Assembly (NCBI RefSeq): GCF_003576645.1
Contig: NC_044919.1
Location: 23,768,712-23,832,711 of the forward strand
DNA length: 64,000 nt
Direction of reading: 5' to 3'
Source of the DNA: Ipomoea triloba
Lineage: Eukaryota > Streptophyta > Magnoliopsida > Solanales > Convolvulaceae
A model generated the notes under the pieces. That model made no database searches and was not told the origin of the DNA. It worked only from the letters and a program-made list of their open reading frames with translations. The translations under genes and the position numbers were made by a program. Position 1 is the stretch's first letter. Each line of letters starts with the position of its first letter. Below, piece after piece: positions 1 to 11,847 of this stretch.

Positions 1-840
1 CTTGTACTTCTTGTCATATGCATAAGAGTCATAAGTTGGCGTTCTCTTTTAATTCCATGACTAGTTCACAACCTTTATAACTTGTTTACACTGACGTATG
101 GAGTTCCTCAACCACGCCAGTTGATGGGTTCTGATATTATATTAATTTTGTTGACCATTTCACAAAATACGTTTGGTTGTTCCCTCTTAAAGTCAAATAT
201 GATGTTAATGCTATTTTCCTACGTTTCAAATGCATGGTTGAAAATTATTTTGGATACAGTCATACAACTCATCTCTATTTCTTCGAATAATGGTGGTGAA
301 TATACCACATTAATTCCTACATTTAATCATATTGGGGTTTCTCATTTCACCTCTCCAACTCACACTCCAGAGCACAATGTCTTCGCCGAAAGGCGTGATA
401 GACATATTGTAGAGACTGGTATGGCCTTATTACACTATGCATCTATGCCCTCTACGACTCTACATACTGGTCTTGCGTTTCAGGCGGTAGTATATGTAAT
501 AAACCGCATGCCCACTTTTATTCTCCAACACTCATCACCGTATCAAACATTATTCAATAAAAAGTCAAATTATGGGAAAAGTAGGTCTTTTGGGTGCGTA
601 TGTTTTCCTTGGTTAAAGCTCTTTTTTCCAGCCAAGTTAAGCCCAAAATCACTTCCTTGTAGCTTTTTAGGTTACTCATTAAGCCAGTTTACCTATAAGT
701 GCTTAGAACCGGCCAGTTGTTGTGTTTATATTTCCCAACATGTTTTGTTCATAACTAATGAATTTCCTTTTCAAATGCTACTTAGTGACCAATAGAATAA
801 TTCTTCTTGGTCATTGGCTGATGTGCAACCTTCGCAAATT
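1..840 (+). pseudogene. Ty1/copia integrase remnant (element A)
   Basis: Decayed integrase part of a + strand Ty1/copia polyprotein, entering from the left edge. Around 60-260 another frame gives text typical of the integrase core (VYTDVW, then INFVDHFTKYVWLFPLK). The frame then shifts into a 237-codon open stretch (82-795) holding the integrase C-terminal part: TPEHN, ERRDRHIVETG, INRMPT, FGCVCFPWL and CSFLGYS. Stops and frameshifts separate these blocks, so no functional protein is expected. Integrase would insert the retrotransposon cDNA. RT and RNase H follow on the same strand. Confidence 0.85.
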
Positions 841-1209
841 ATAGTTCCGAATATCAGTTACTCTTTACCCATTATAAATAACTTTGTTACCTCTTCTATC
901 TCGTCTATTCCACCACTCGCTCTAGTCTTAGATGTTTGTGACCATGAGCAACCCGCGCAGTAGTCCCCAAATAATTCTCATGTGTTCTCTGATCCAACGT
1001 TGTCTGCGGCGTAATCTCAACCACCGTTTGTCCCTGAAGTTTCGGAGTCCTCCCAAGTCTCACAGTCAAACGTGTCAGCTTCCTCTCCATCTCCAGAATA
1101 GTCTGTCCAACCAGTTGGAGTGTCTAGGTCACTACGGCAACGACGCCCAAATTCAAAATATTTCAATGACAAGTTTGTGAATGTGATGACAACACATTCT
1201 ATTGAACCC

Positions 1210-2800
1210 TGAACGGTGTCACAAGCCTTGCAGAATGAGTTTTGGAGGTCCGCTATGTCTGAGGAGTTTAATGCATTGGTAATAAGGAGTTCCACGTGGG
1301 AGTTAGTCTCTCGGGCAAATCATGAAGTGGTTGGCTGTAAGTAGATTTTTCGGGTGAAGCGTAGAGCCAATGGCTCGGTGGATAGGTTCAAAGCCCGGTT
1401 GGTAGCCAAAGGTTTTTTGCAAGAGCAGAGTCTCCTAGTTTCAATTATATGCTTTTGGGATCTTTGCCTTGCAAATGAGGCGGTTGAGCTTAACGCCCCC
1501 TTAGCGGCCAGCTGCTTCAGATGCATCGCCTCCCCGAACCCAAGCACCTTTGGAAAAAGATCTCAGTTTGCATAAAGAACCTTTAGGAAAAACTATTGTT
1601 TTCAGGTAACCTTACCCTTCTTTGGAAGAAAAAAAGGAGATTATTTTCAGACTTTTAGTCTAGTGGTAAAACCGGTAACCATTCGTGTTATTCTCACTAT
1701 TGCTTTGTCATAGGGATGGTTGTTACGTCAGTTGGATGTCAACAACGCCTTCTTGAATGGTATGTACTTTGTATGAAGATGTTTGTATGGAGCAGCCGAC
1801 AGGTTTTGTTGATCCAGTCTTGCCCGACCATGTTTACAAATTGAAAAAGGCGATTTACGATTTACTGCAAGCCTCGAGGGCTTGGTATTTAGAGCTATCT
1901 AACTTTCTTATTGCTTTTGGTTTCAAGAAGTCTGTAGCTGACTCGTCCTTGTTTATTTATTGTACTCATGGTATAGTTGTGTATTTCCTAGTGTATGTTG
2001 ATGACATCATTCTAACAGGAAGCCACTCTACTTTCATTGCTTCGTTTGTGAAGTGCCTAGCCGATTGGTTTTCGCTTAAGGTCTTGGGTCCGCTACATCA
2101 TTTTCTTGGTGTTGAGGTTGTTCCTATGTTGGACGACTTATTCTTGTCACCGAGTTAATATGTGATTGATATTTTGGACCAGTTTGGTATGATAGGGATG
2201 AAGGAAGTTTCAACGCCAATGTCACCCTCGATGGACTTGTGTGCGGATAGTTCTTTGGCTTTTGATGCAACGATGTATCACCAGGCTATAGGTCGATTGT
2301 AGTATTTGGTTATTACCCAACCAGAGATTTATTTTGCAGTGAATCGTCAGGCTCAGTTTATGGCGTCACCAACTAAGGTGCATTGGTAGTCTGTGAAACA
2401 GATTTTGCGTTATTTGAAAGGTACAGTTCACTATTGTTTGCATTTTCGGGGTGGTCCATCTGGTTCTCTTTTGGCTTATTCTGACATGGACTGGGGAAGT
2501 CTTTATGATGGGGGTCGCTCCACGACAGCATATGTTGTGTTTTTTGGTGCTAATGTTGTCTCCTGGAGATATGTTAAACAACAATCTATGTCTCGGTCTT
2601 TTATAGAAGCTGAGTTTCGGGCACTTGCTAACTATGCTGCTAAGGTCATGTGGATTCAAAATTTGTTAAAAGAGGCTGGGGTTCGGTTACATCATTCACA
2701 TGTGCTAGTAACTGATAATGTAAGTGTCTCGTATATGCAAGAATCTAGTTTTTCACTCCTAGATGAAACACTTGGCGCTCGATTATTTTTTTGTTGTGAG
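1210..2800 (+). pseudogene. Ty1/copia reverse transcriptase-RNase H remnant (element A)
   Basis: Continuation of element A. Readable blocks in order: EEFNALV, FRVKRRANGSVDRFKARLVAKGF (about 1260-1420), then TFSLVVKP and [11 protein letters not shown] (about 1650-1760), then the RT core with YVDDIILTG (1757-2158), then RNase H with QILRYLKGT, AYSDMDWG and EAEFRALA (2393-2800). Several in-frame stops (about 2158, 2300, 2388) and frameshifts break it. About 185 bases between VAKGFLQ and TFSLVV do not fit the family and are listed separately. RNase H is cut by a hAT element at 2801 and resumes after 3512. Confidence 0.88.
1420..1605. other. Unexplained ~185-bp insertion inside copia RT
   Basis: In related copia proteins the block before position 1420 (LVAKGF) is followed within about ten residues by the TFSPVVKP-type block, here near 1650. 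The intervening DNA is not retrotransposon-like in any frame I read, and is more GC-rich around 1480-1550. I found no target duplication or terminal repeats. It may be filler DNA or an organelle fragment; I cannot tell which. Confidence 0.4.
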
Positions 2801-3512
2801 TAGGGATGTCAACGGGGCGGGGTGGGGGCGGGGAATGGGGTCCCCGTCCCCGTCCCCGAAATCCCTCCCCATTCCCCGTCCCCACCCCGTTCCCCGGCGG
2901 GGATGGGGAATTATTCCCCATCCCCGTCCCCGGGGGGATTTTTCGGGGACGGGGGGGGGGGGATTTTTTTAAATTATGTAAATTTAAAAAAAAAACTAAT
3001 ATTATAAAAAAGAAACTAAGCATTGAATCCTTAAACAAAGTCCAAATTCAACATACATAAATCAATAAAATTTGAATATCCAAACTCTAAAATTACTATA
3101 AATATCCAAAGTTTCAAACTTTCAAACAAAAATACATAATCATAAAATGTCCAAACACTTTAAATTGTTTCAAACTTCTTCAAAGTCCAAAGTCCAAATA
3201 TAAGTACATAACAAAACAAATGAACTACTAGGATTTTAACTTTTAATTTCTTATATACTTTGTATATAAGTAATATATAATATATAATATAATATAATAA
3301 TATACGGGGGAATCGGGGACGGGGCGGGGAGCGGGGATCGGGGTCGGGGTCGGGGCGGGGAATACCATCCCCGTCCCCGTCCCCGTTCCCCGCGGGGATT
3401 AGGAATTTCTCCCCATCCCCGCCCCCGTTCCCCGAAATAATTCCCCGAATCCGCCCCCGTCGGGGCGGGGATCGATTTTCCCCGTCGGGGGCGGGTTGAA
3501 TTGCCATCCCTA
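2801..3512. mobile_element. Non-autonomous hAT element, TAGGGATG family, copy 1
   Basis: Terminal inverted repeats: the left end begins TAGGGATGTCAAC and the right end, reverse-complemented, begins TAGGGATGGCAATTCAAC. The flanks are an 8-bp duplication with one mismatch, gttgtgag (2793-2800) and gttgtgaa (3513-3520), as expected for hAT. The 712-bp interior has GC-rich arms of CGGGG/CCCCG simple repeats around an AT-rich core, and no transposase. ORFs read through the arms are low-complexity artefacts. Removing it rejoins the copia RNase H reading (LDYFFVVN). Confidence 0.9.
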
Positions 3513-3685
3513 GTTGTGAATAGGCCAGTTCAGACTCTCTACGGATCATGCATGTCTTGTCTTCTGAGTAGGTTGTTGATATCTTAACAAAGTCGTTGGG
3601 CCACTGCTTGTTTGCTAGGTTTGGTAACAAGATTGGTCTTACTGATGGCGCGTCAATCTTGTGGGGTCGTGTTAAGACTTAATAT
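3513..3685 (+). pseudogene. C-terminal end of copia RNase H (element A), after the hAT insertion
   Basis: After the hAT element the same copia protein resumes. The text VVDILTKSLG, then FGNKIGLTDGASILWGR, is the usual end of this copia lineage (LADILTK and GLTDG). This shows that 2801-3512 is a later insertion. A GTGGGG polypurine-like stretch precedes a possible LTR start near 3670. Confidence 0.8.
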
Positions 3686-3822
3686 ATTGTTAGTAATAGT
3701 AGGCATATTCTTTTGGATTGTATTCTATTTATTATGTTGTCTTGAGATGAATAAACATGTTTCATTCAGCTCTTACATAAAGTTTGTCTCTTGGCTAATT
3801 AAAGGGTGTAAGCATGAATTTT
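3670..3822 (+). repeat. Possible truncated 3' LTR of element A
   Basis: A TG dinucleotide follows a purine-rich stretch (GTGGGG) right at the end of the element A coding text, which is where a 3' LTR should begin. The stretch is AT-rich and ends where the next element begins. No partner LTR is visible in the window, so this rests on position alone. Confidence 0.35.
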
Positions 3823-4063
3823 GAGTGGTTGAAGAAAATCTAAAATTCTTACTTACAAAAATGGTGTGATTACAGTAGTATATATACAACCTACTCTAAT
3901 ATAGGAAAGAACTAATTAGCTTAATTCTTCCCTTAAACAATGGTAATTGAAAATCAAGAAGATTATTTTTAGGAGATATTGAAAATCACCCTCAATCTCT
4001 CCATTATTCCTAAAATATTTTCCTAAAATAATTTTCCTAACTTTGACTCCCTACTATTCAGCA
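3823..4063 (-). repeat. 3' LTR of minus-strand copia (element B)
   Basis: The inner end reads ...attcagca followed at once by ctccccctcaagctgag. On the minus strand that is a copia polypurine tract (CTCAGCTTGAGGGGGAG) followed by an LTR start TGCTGAATAG. The outer end TGAGTGGTTG gives a 241-bp LTR with TG...CA ends. On the minus strand it has a TATA-like TATATATAC about 175 bases in. The partner LTR is missing, so the outer boundary is approximate. Confidence 0.7.
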
Positions 4064-7000
4064 CTCCCCCTCAAGCTGAGGGAATATATATCATGTAATC
4101 CCAACTTGCAAATTAAGTCTTCAAAGTTAGGTCTTGGTAGAGTCTTCATGAGGATGTTTGCAGTTTGTTGCTTGGTAGGAATGCTAGTTCAATTTAATAG
4201 TCTCACTAGTCACCTTCTCTGTGATGAAGTGTCGATCAATTTCAACTTGCTTAGTCCTATCATGATGAACTGGATTCTTTGTTATGCTAATAGCTGCCTG
4301 ATTGTTACACATCATTATAATAGGAGATGAACGCACTTGTCCCAATTCATCTAGAACCCTTTTTATCCAAATCCCTTCACAAATTCCTTGTGCTGGTGCT
4401 TTGTACTCAGTTTCTGCACTGCTTCTGGCTACCACTGATTTCTTCTTACTCCTCCATGTAACAAGATTACCCCAAACAAAAGAATAATATCCAGAAGTTG
4501 ATCGTCTATCAATGATGTCTCTTGCCCAATAAGCATTTGAATACATCTCAATGTCACGATTTTCGGTCTTTTAAAAAAATAAGCCTTTCCCTGGTGTCAT
4601 CTTCAAGTATCTAAGAATTCTATAGAATGCCTCTATGTGTTGCTCTGTAGGATTGTGCATGAATTGACTCACAACACTCACTGCGAAATCGGGTCAAGTG
4701 TGTGAAAGATAAATCAAGCGTCCAACAAGTCGTTGATATCTCCCCATATCTACAAGTGCACTTCCAGTCTCAATGCCAAGTTTATTTTGACTGTCCATAG
4801 GAGTATTCAACTGGCTTACACCCAAGCATGCTAGTTTCCTTGAGAATATCTAAAATGTATTTCCTTTGAGAAACAATAATGCCTTGCCTTGATCTTGCCA
4901 CTTCCATCCCAAGGAAATACTTTAGATTTCCAAGATCTTTAACCTCAAATTCTTTTGACAAACACTTCTTCAAATTCTGTAATTCTTCCACATCATTCCC
5001 AGATAGAATAATATCATCGACATAGACTATCAGTATTGCAATTTTTCCTGTATGAGATTTCTTAACAAATAGAGTATGATCAGACTGACATTGTTTATAA
5101 CCAAGCTTCAAAGTCACATTTGTGAATCTATCAAACCAGGCTCAGGGTGATTGTTTAAAGCCAAACAAGGACTTCTTGAGTTTGCAAATTTGATTCTTTG
5201 ACATACCTTCTTTGAAACAAGGTGGGATCTCCATGTAGACTTCCTCTTCAAGGTCACCATTTAGAAAAGCATTTTTTATGTCCAACTGTTGCAAGTACCA
5301 ATCTTGGTTGGCAACTAATGAGAGGCGAATTCTGATAGTGTTAAGCTTTGCAACAAGAGCAAAAGTTTCTTGGTAATCTATCCCGTAGGATTGTGTAAAT
5401 CCCCTAGCCACCAACCGATTATTGAATCTCTCAATTGTTCCATTTGCTTTATAATTTATCCCCACGTGCCTTTTCCCAACTGGAAAATCAGTAATAGTCC
5501 ATGTTTCATTCTTCTTAAGTGCATCAATCTCATATTGTACTAATTTCTTCCATTCTGGATTCTGTAATGCCCCTTGAATTGTGTTGGGAATCTGAATATC
5601 ATCAAGAGAAGTAACAAATGTTTTGTAAGATGGTGACAACCCTGGATAAGTAACATAATTTCAATTGGATGACTCGTACATCTCCTAACACCCTTCCTCA
5701 ATGCAATTGGCATGTTAGAGTCATCTATAATAGGATTGGATAATTTTCCACCCCTATCCAAACCCATATTCTCCTTAAGAGGACTTGAAGTTGAATCAAT
5801 ACATTGGCCACATGTTGGTTGTGATCCGTGCTTTAATTCCTGTATTTTTTCTTCCTAGTGTAAACTTGAAAATTATCATTAGTAAGTTGTGGAGCTATAG
5901 AAGTAATGAGTACGGGAGACTAAATAGGTAGTGAAGAAGAGACAAGAGATTGAATAGGCACCAGAAAAGAGACATCTAGTGGTATGGAGACTAGATAGGC
6001 ACCACAAAAGAAACATCAAGTGTGGGCGACTCTTGTGTAGAACCAATAACCACAAGTTGATAAGACATAGGTTGAGAAGAATTTAGTGACTCTGAATGAG
6101 CAATGGGTATTGACTCTAGAAAGGACTCCCAAATTTGATGTTCATTAATGCTCTCCCCCTGAACATGAGATTTGGGCTAGAATGATATATGTTCAAAGAA
6201 AGAAACATCCATAGTGGTGTAGAACTTTTTGGTGGATGGAGAATAACACTTGTATCCTTTTTGTGTTGGGGAATGTCTTAGAAAAATACACTTATTGGCT
6301 CTAGGATAAAATTTGGTACGGTGTTGGGGATACACATGAACAAATGCGGTGCAACCAAATACCTTGAGTGATAAATTGTTGATATTGCATGTATGCGAGG
6401 AAAACAATGCAGAAGAAGTTGACGTGGGTTTTTAAAATTAAGGACTCTAGATGACATACGGTTAATGAGATAAGTGGCTGTGAGAATGGCTTCACCCCCA
6501 AAAATAATTAAGAGCATGAGAAGAAAACATAAGGCACCGGGCAAATTCTAAGAGATGTCTATTCTTTCGTTTAGCCACCCCATTTTGTTGGGGGTGTTGA
6601 TGCAAGAGCTTATATGGATAATCCCATGACTTTGTAGATATATATTAATACTACTAGTGAAGTATTCTCAAGCATTATCTGACTTGAGTATCTGAATCTT
6701 AGAGTTATATAGGTTTTGGACCATAAGATTAAAGGTTTGAAAAACTTTCCCAACCTCTGACTTGTCTCTATAAGAAAAACCCAAGTTACCCGTGTATGAT
6801 CATCAACAAATGTCACAAACCATCGAGTGCTAGAAACATTTTTTTATCCGTGAGGGACCCCACACATCACTATGAATCAATGAAAAAGTAGTGGAAGGTT
6901 TGTATGGAATTTGAGGATAAACATTTCGAGTATGCTTAGCAATCTAACATATTTCACAATGAAAATATGCTTGAGTTTTATTGATAAATAGTTTTGGAAA

Positions 7001-7150
7001 CAATTTAGTGAGGTACACAAATCTAGGATGACCAAGATGATAGTGTAACAATATGATTTCACAATAATTACCCTGGCTCTTCCTCTTCAAGTAGTGGTGT
7101 GACTCATAAGCAAGAAGTAAATTATCCGAAATTAACCTAGCAGGGACAAA
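4064..7150 (-). pseudogene. Decayed minus-strand Ty1/copia pol (element B)
   Basis: Reading leftwards from 7150: integrase remnants (6816-6610 with TFVDDHTRVTWVFLI; 6544-6177 with LINRMSS and FGCTAFVHV), then RT (5639-5142 with NGTIERFNNRLVARGFTQ, QLDIKNAFLNGDLEEEVYM), RT second half (5117-4782 with [13 protein letters not shown] and LKYFLGMEVA), then RNase H (4546-4184 with YWARDIIDRRSTSGY and SSAETEYKA). The order matches Ty1/copia (integrase-RT-RNase H). Stops and frameshifts separate the blocks, and gag and the 5' LTR are absent, so it is a 5'-truncated dead copy. Beyond 7150 the text changes to a LINE. Confidence 0.9.
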
Positions 7151-8115
7151 TGCACACTACTCCTTCGAATAATGTTGTTCAGCAGTGGTTTAATTCTATT
7201 GGCTATAGCTTTCGACAGGATTTTATACACGACGTTACACAAAGCTATCGGTCTTAACTCAGACATAGACTTTGGTTTAGCAACTTTTGGAATCAGACAA
7301 ATGTAAGTATTGTTGATTCCAGGAGGGAGGGTCTTTGATAGTCCAAAATTCTAACAAAAATCGACAACATCCCTACCAACATATCCCAGTACTGCTGAAA
7401 GAAACCAGGTGGGAGACCATCCATACCCGAAGACTTATCCGGTTTCATTTCAAATAATGCAGGCTTAATCTCCTCAGGGTGAATTTGCTATCTAAAATAA
7501 CATTATGGGACTAAGTAATGACAAGTTCAAAGGAATCAAGAATTGAAGTCTGACCCTGTTGATTACTCTGGAAAATGCCATGAAAATAATTGAGCATCAA
7601 AGCATTTAGAGCAATACCTTTCTCACACCATTCCCCTCTGTTATTGTTTAGCCTGTCAATCTGGTTATTCTGCCTCCTTCTACGAATTGCGTTATGAAAG
7701 AAGGATGTGTCCTAATCACCCCCCCTTGAGCCAGAACTCTTTAGCCCTTTGCCTCCAATAAGCATTTTGTTGTTCTAGGGCCTTCAGATGGTAGAACTGA
7801 GCCTCTTTAAAAAGCAAGCATCCACTTTGGTCAGTCTGCATCTTCAATTTGTCCATGCGTCTGCTCAAAAATCAATCCTTTTGCAGAAATTCCTTGTAAA
7901 AACCTTGCCCCACTTCCAAACTGTTTCATTACAATGCAGGATGCGATTCAGAATATACATTCCATGCGTAGAATCCCAGCTTCTGATTATAACCTCACAG
8001 CAGTATGACTCTTGTATCCATAAATTTTTGAACCTGAACCTCCTGGGTACCAGTGCAATCTATGCTCAACCACCTTTGAGAGAATTGGAAGGTGGCCACT
8101 CTTTGAAGTGAACTA
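7150..8115 (-). pseudogene. LINE (non-LTR) fragment: linker and start of RT
   Basis: On the minus strand, reading leftwards, frames give text typical of plant LINE ORF2 between endonuclease and RT: FFHNAIRRRRQ, then LNNNRGEW near 7700, then HPEEIKPALFEMKPDKSSG and MDGLPPGFFQQYWD near 7500-7400, then LINE-like text around 7330-7200. Frameshifts and stops are frequent. The fragment lacks endonuclease, the catalytic RT centre and RNase H. It is much more decayed than the LINE at 39.7-45.7 kb and less similar to it than a recent copy would be. Confidence 0.75.
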
Positions 8116-8225
8116 GGGCCCACTTAATCGGAAATCGGAGAGCCCACTACTACCAACTGCTTCACGGAAACCCTTAATCAACTAGTTCGGCTGTGCGTTT
8201 CAACCTATTTTCTTGCTTTGATGGA

Positions 8226-8226
<1 letters not shown>

Positions 8227-8280
<54 letters not shown>

Positions 8281-8290
8281 TACACACATA
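8227..8290. repeat. (TA)n(CA)n compound microsatellite
   Basis: An uninterrupted run of TA dinucleotides is followed directly by CA dinucleotides and imperfect cacaca/cataca units. The sequence 8116-8226 before it shows nothing recognisable. Confidence 0.95.
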
Positions 8291-9043
8291 CATACATTAA
8301 ACGACGACGTATAATGCATTCCCATGCAAAGCCTTAACATAGATCAGATATTCGGGCGGGTCAGATATTAAAATATCCTACCACCTGAATACCATTAACC
8401 GACGTCGTTTCACTCAGCAGATCGGATGTGAGAAATCGGATTCAGATCGGATCGGATACAACTGTTTCGGCCGGCGGGTCGGTCGGGTTATGCACAGCCC
8501 TAGTTTGATCTTTAAGAACATTTAACACTTATTCAGGTTGTATTCCTGCTCAGTCATAAACTGCATTCTCTCTACGTTAAAATTTGTTCCCATTGATTTA
8601 GTTACTTCAGCACTAGATGCGTACATCTACACAGTAGCTATTAATTCAGCAATTATTTGCTCGAATTAAAGCAATGATAACTTCAGAAAACATAATCGAT
8701 CCAAATCATATCTTCAATTGCATTATATAATATGTAATGTTCTAATTTATATAATTATATGTACTGATTTAAATATTTTTAATATATTATAAAAAATTCA
8801 TTCCGTGAATTGCACGGGTGAAAATACTAGTTTGTTAAAGAAGAAAAATAAATGAAATACTTATTTTACTTTTATTTATAAAAATTGTCCATTTAATATA
8901 AAGGGTGTAAAATCTCCACTTTTAATTTTTTAAACTAATTTTTTTAAAAAAATATTTTTAAACTAATTAATGAGGCTAAAATGCCCATAAAATCCTATAA
9001 ATCTCCACAGAAATCCATCCTCTGCGTTGACAACCACACTATA
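8291..9043. other. Gene-free stretch with degraded repeat and a Helitron-like end
   Basis: No coding potential seen. 8350-8510 contains GC-rich cgggtcgg words ending in a sequence whose reverse complement starts AGGGCTGTGCATAACCCG, resembling one hAT-type end, without a partner. A Helitron-like 3' end lies at 8803-8830 (listed separately). The rest is AT-rich. Confidence 0.5.
8803..8830 (+). mobile_element. Helitron-like 3' terminus
   Basis: A short hairpin (ccgtg, loop aattg, cacgg) is followed ten bases later by CTAG and then T. A GC-rich hairpin just before a terminal CTRR, inserted next to T, is the usual signature of a Helitron 3' end. No Rep/helicase ORF and no unambiguous 5' TC end were found, so only the end is called. 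Confidence 0.5.
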
Positions 9044-9154
9044 TGATCAGAATAGGTTATCTGTCATTAATCAGTAAAGCCAAGAGTACGTATACAATAT
9101 AACAAAGTAGATAATAGAGTCCTATTGAACTACAACTATATAAGACTCCTAACA
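9044..9154 (-). repeat. 3' LTR of element C
   Basis: Begins TGATCAGAATAGG and ends ACTCCTAACA. The next bases, ctccccctcaagcgg, are on the minus strand a polypurine tract CCGCTTGAGGGGGAG placed just before the LTR start TGTTAGGAGTC. The pol stop codon overlaps the first bases of the LTR. Confidence 0.88.
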
Positions 9155-10912
9155 CTCCCCCTCAAGCGGAAGGTTGGCAGCAACATTAAGCTTCCACCGA
9201 AGAAAAGCGAACCACGAACCAGAGAGCGGCTTCGTGAAAATGTCAGCTAGCTGATCTTTTGTGGAAATGAAATGAACAAGGAGCTCTTTCTTTGCAACCT
9301 TATCACGAACAAAGTGATAATCTATTTCGACATGCTTGGTCCGAGCATGGAATACAGGATTAGCACACAGATAGGTGGCGCCTAAGTTATCACGCCACAA
9401 CCGCGGTGGTAAAGCCGGCGGACGAAGACCAAGCTCAGTCAGAAGGGAGACCAACCACGTAACCTCCGCAGCAACATCAGCCAAGGCCTTGTATTCAGCT
9501 TCAGTTGAAGAACGCGCCACAGTGCGCTGCTTCCGACAGACCCACGAAACCAAATTACGGCCTAGGAAAACCGCAAAACCACTCGTGGACTTCCGATCAC
9601 CCGGATCACCAGCCCAGTCAGAATCCGAGAAAGCATGAATGGTGTCCGAAGAAGAACAACAGATGCGCATGCCAAAATGCAGGGTCCCTTTCACATACCG
9701 AAGAACACGTTTGAGCATCGCCCAATGCTCTATAGTAGGAGCATGCATGTGCTGACAGAGTCTATTAACCGCAAACGACAAGTCAGGCCGAGTCACCGTA
9801 AGATACTGAAGAGCCCCGGCGAGACTGCGATAATGAGTCGGATCAGGATAAGGAGACACCGCATCAACTGTAGACTGAGTCAAAGTAATAGGAGTAGCCA
9901 ACGCCTTGCAGTCAGTCATGCCGGCACGCTTCAAGATATCAGTCATGTAACGCTGTTGAGAGAGAAGCAAGCCACCATCAACAGAGACAGTCTCTATGCC
10001 TAGAAAAAACGACGGGGAACCCATGTCACGAATCTTGAACTCCGAGCCCATCTTGGCAACCAAACCAGTCACAGAAGCTAGATCAGAACCCATGACCAGA
10101 ATGTCATCCACATACACAAGCAGAAACAAACGAACAGAGCCAACAGAATAGATGAACAGGGACACGTAAGTCTTAGATGGACAAAACCCGACAGAGAGAA
10201 GATAAGAATGTAACCGATCAAACCAGGCACGAGGCGCTTGCTTGAGCCCATACAGAGAGCGCTGAAGAAGACACACATGGTCCGGAGCATCCTTATCTTC
10301 ATACCCCGGTGGTTGTCGCATATAAACCGTTTCGACCAAAGTACCATTAAGGAACGCATTATGAACGTCCAACTGCCGAACGTGCCAACCGCGGGAAACA
10401 GCCAGAGACAGCAGCAACCGAACTGTAGTGGGCTTGACCACCAGACTGAAAGTCTCAAAAAAATCCTGACCGGCCACCTGATTGAAGCCCTTCGCAACCA
10501 GTCGCGCCTTGTATCGCTCAACGGACCCATCAGCCTTCCGTTTTACACGGAAGACCCACTTGCAGCCAACAACATTCATACCGGACTGAAACGGAACCAA
10601 TCGCCACTTTTGATTCTGCAACAATGCATTAAACTCGAGATCCATCGCCTCTCGCCACTCCGGATACACAACCGCCTGAGAATAGCATGTAGGCTCCAAC
10701 GGAACCACCTGAGAGACCAAGGCCACCTGGTGAGCCCGAGACGGCGTGCCACTCCGAAAGGCCATAGCATGAGTCCGAACCTGCGGCCGCTTAACACGCC
10801 GACCCCGAGCCGGCCGGGACTGAGCAACAACAACATCTTGCGTGACCGGATCAGATATGGTTCGAGAGGCGGAAGCATCGAGATCTGGAGCCACAAGAGG
10901 AGTGCTAGGCAC
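9149..10912 (-). pseudogene. Copia RT-RNase H region of element C (587-codon open frame)
   Basis: Long open frame holding the C-terminal half of a copia polyprotein. Domains: a low-complexity linker (residues 1-75), RT (about 85-330) with CKWVFRVKRKADGSVERYKARL, DVHNAFLNGTL and the catalytic YVDDILVMG, then a connection and RNase H (about 400-560) with [31 protein letters not shown] and HARTKHVEIDYHFVRD, ending LADIFTKPLSG. RT copies retrotransposon RNA and RNase H removes the template. The frame itself is undisrupted, but upstream integrase is frameshifted, so it cannot come from an intact polyprotein here. Confidence 0.9.
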
Positions 10913-10966
10913 GCTAACAGCAACGCGACCAACACCCCATGGCTCAGGAACTGGAGAAGCGGAAGC

Positions 10967-11770
10967 CTACACAGACACAGCTGAGGCAAAAGGATAAGCA
11001 GTTTCATCAAACCGCACATGGCGACAGATAAATACCCGGTTAGTATGCAAATCAAGACAACGATAGCCACGGAAAGAAGGGGGGTAACCAAGAAACACAC
11101 ACGGAGCTGACCGAAATTGCAACTTATTCCGATTGTAAGGACGTAACAACGAAAAACACAAGCACCCAAACACACGCAACGACGAATAAGAAGGTGGAGA
11201 ACGATGAACACGAAAATGAGGAGTATCATCGTGCAACACACTAGTAGGCATTTTATTAATTAAATAAACTGCGGTTTCAAACGCATAATCTCAAAACCGA
11301 GTAGGGACCGAAGCCTGAGCCATTAAAGCATGCCCAGTCTCGACCACATGACGATGACGACGCTCGACTCTACCATTTTGTTCGTGTGTGTAGGCACACG
11401 ACTGCCTATGAACAATACCAAGAGCACACAAACGCGTATGTAATTTTTTATATCCCCCCCCCCCCCAAGATCAGACTGAAGGGATAGAATTTTACAATTA
11501 TATGAGCGTTCAACTTGAGACCGAAAATGTTCAAAAATTGCATACAGATCAGTTTTGCCACGCATAGGATAAAACCAAATGTAACGACTAAAATCATTCA
11601 CGAATAATACAAAGTACTTATTACCAATAGATGAAAGACACGGCGCAGGGCCCAAAATATCAGTGTACATCAATTCTAAAACACAAGTAGTAGAAGAAAG
11701 AACACGAGGTAAGGGAAATCTAGTGGATTTTCCCAACTGACAATCAGAACACAAAGAAGATAAATTACTA
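10967..11770 (-). pseudogene. Integrase of element C, frameshifted at a poly-C run
   Basis: Two open pieces. 11754-11323 begins with CSDCQLGKSTRFP and MYTDILGPAP, then FVNDFSRYIWFYPM (integrase core). 11251-10967 holds the C-terminal part with FGCLCFSLLRP, CVFLGYPPSFRGYRCLD and HVRFDE. A homopolymer of about 14 C at 11453-11466 shifts the frame just after LSLQSD; it could be a real indel or an assembly error. Another stop lies between the two pieces near 11290. Confidence 0.85.
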
Positions 11771-11847
11771 ACAGTACTAGAACTAAGAGAACAGTTATTC
11801 AGAATTTGACGTAAAACACGAACATGCGGATGTCCAAGCCTATGATG

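Noticed and set aside
2763..3630. Overlapping Pro/Gly/Arg-rich ORFs at 2.76-3.63 kb
   Set aside because: They are readings of the GC-rich arms of a hAT element on both strands.
9375..10984. Plus-strand ORFs (up to 248 codons) over 9.4-11.0 kb
   Set aside because: Antisense shadows of the minus-strand copia RT-RNase H frame, whose motifs are unmistakable.
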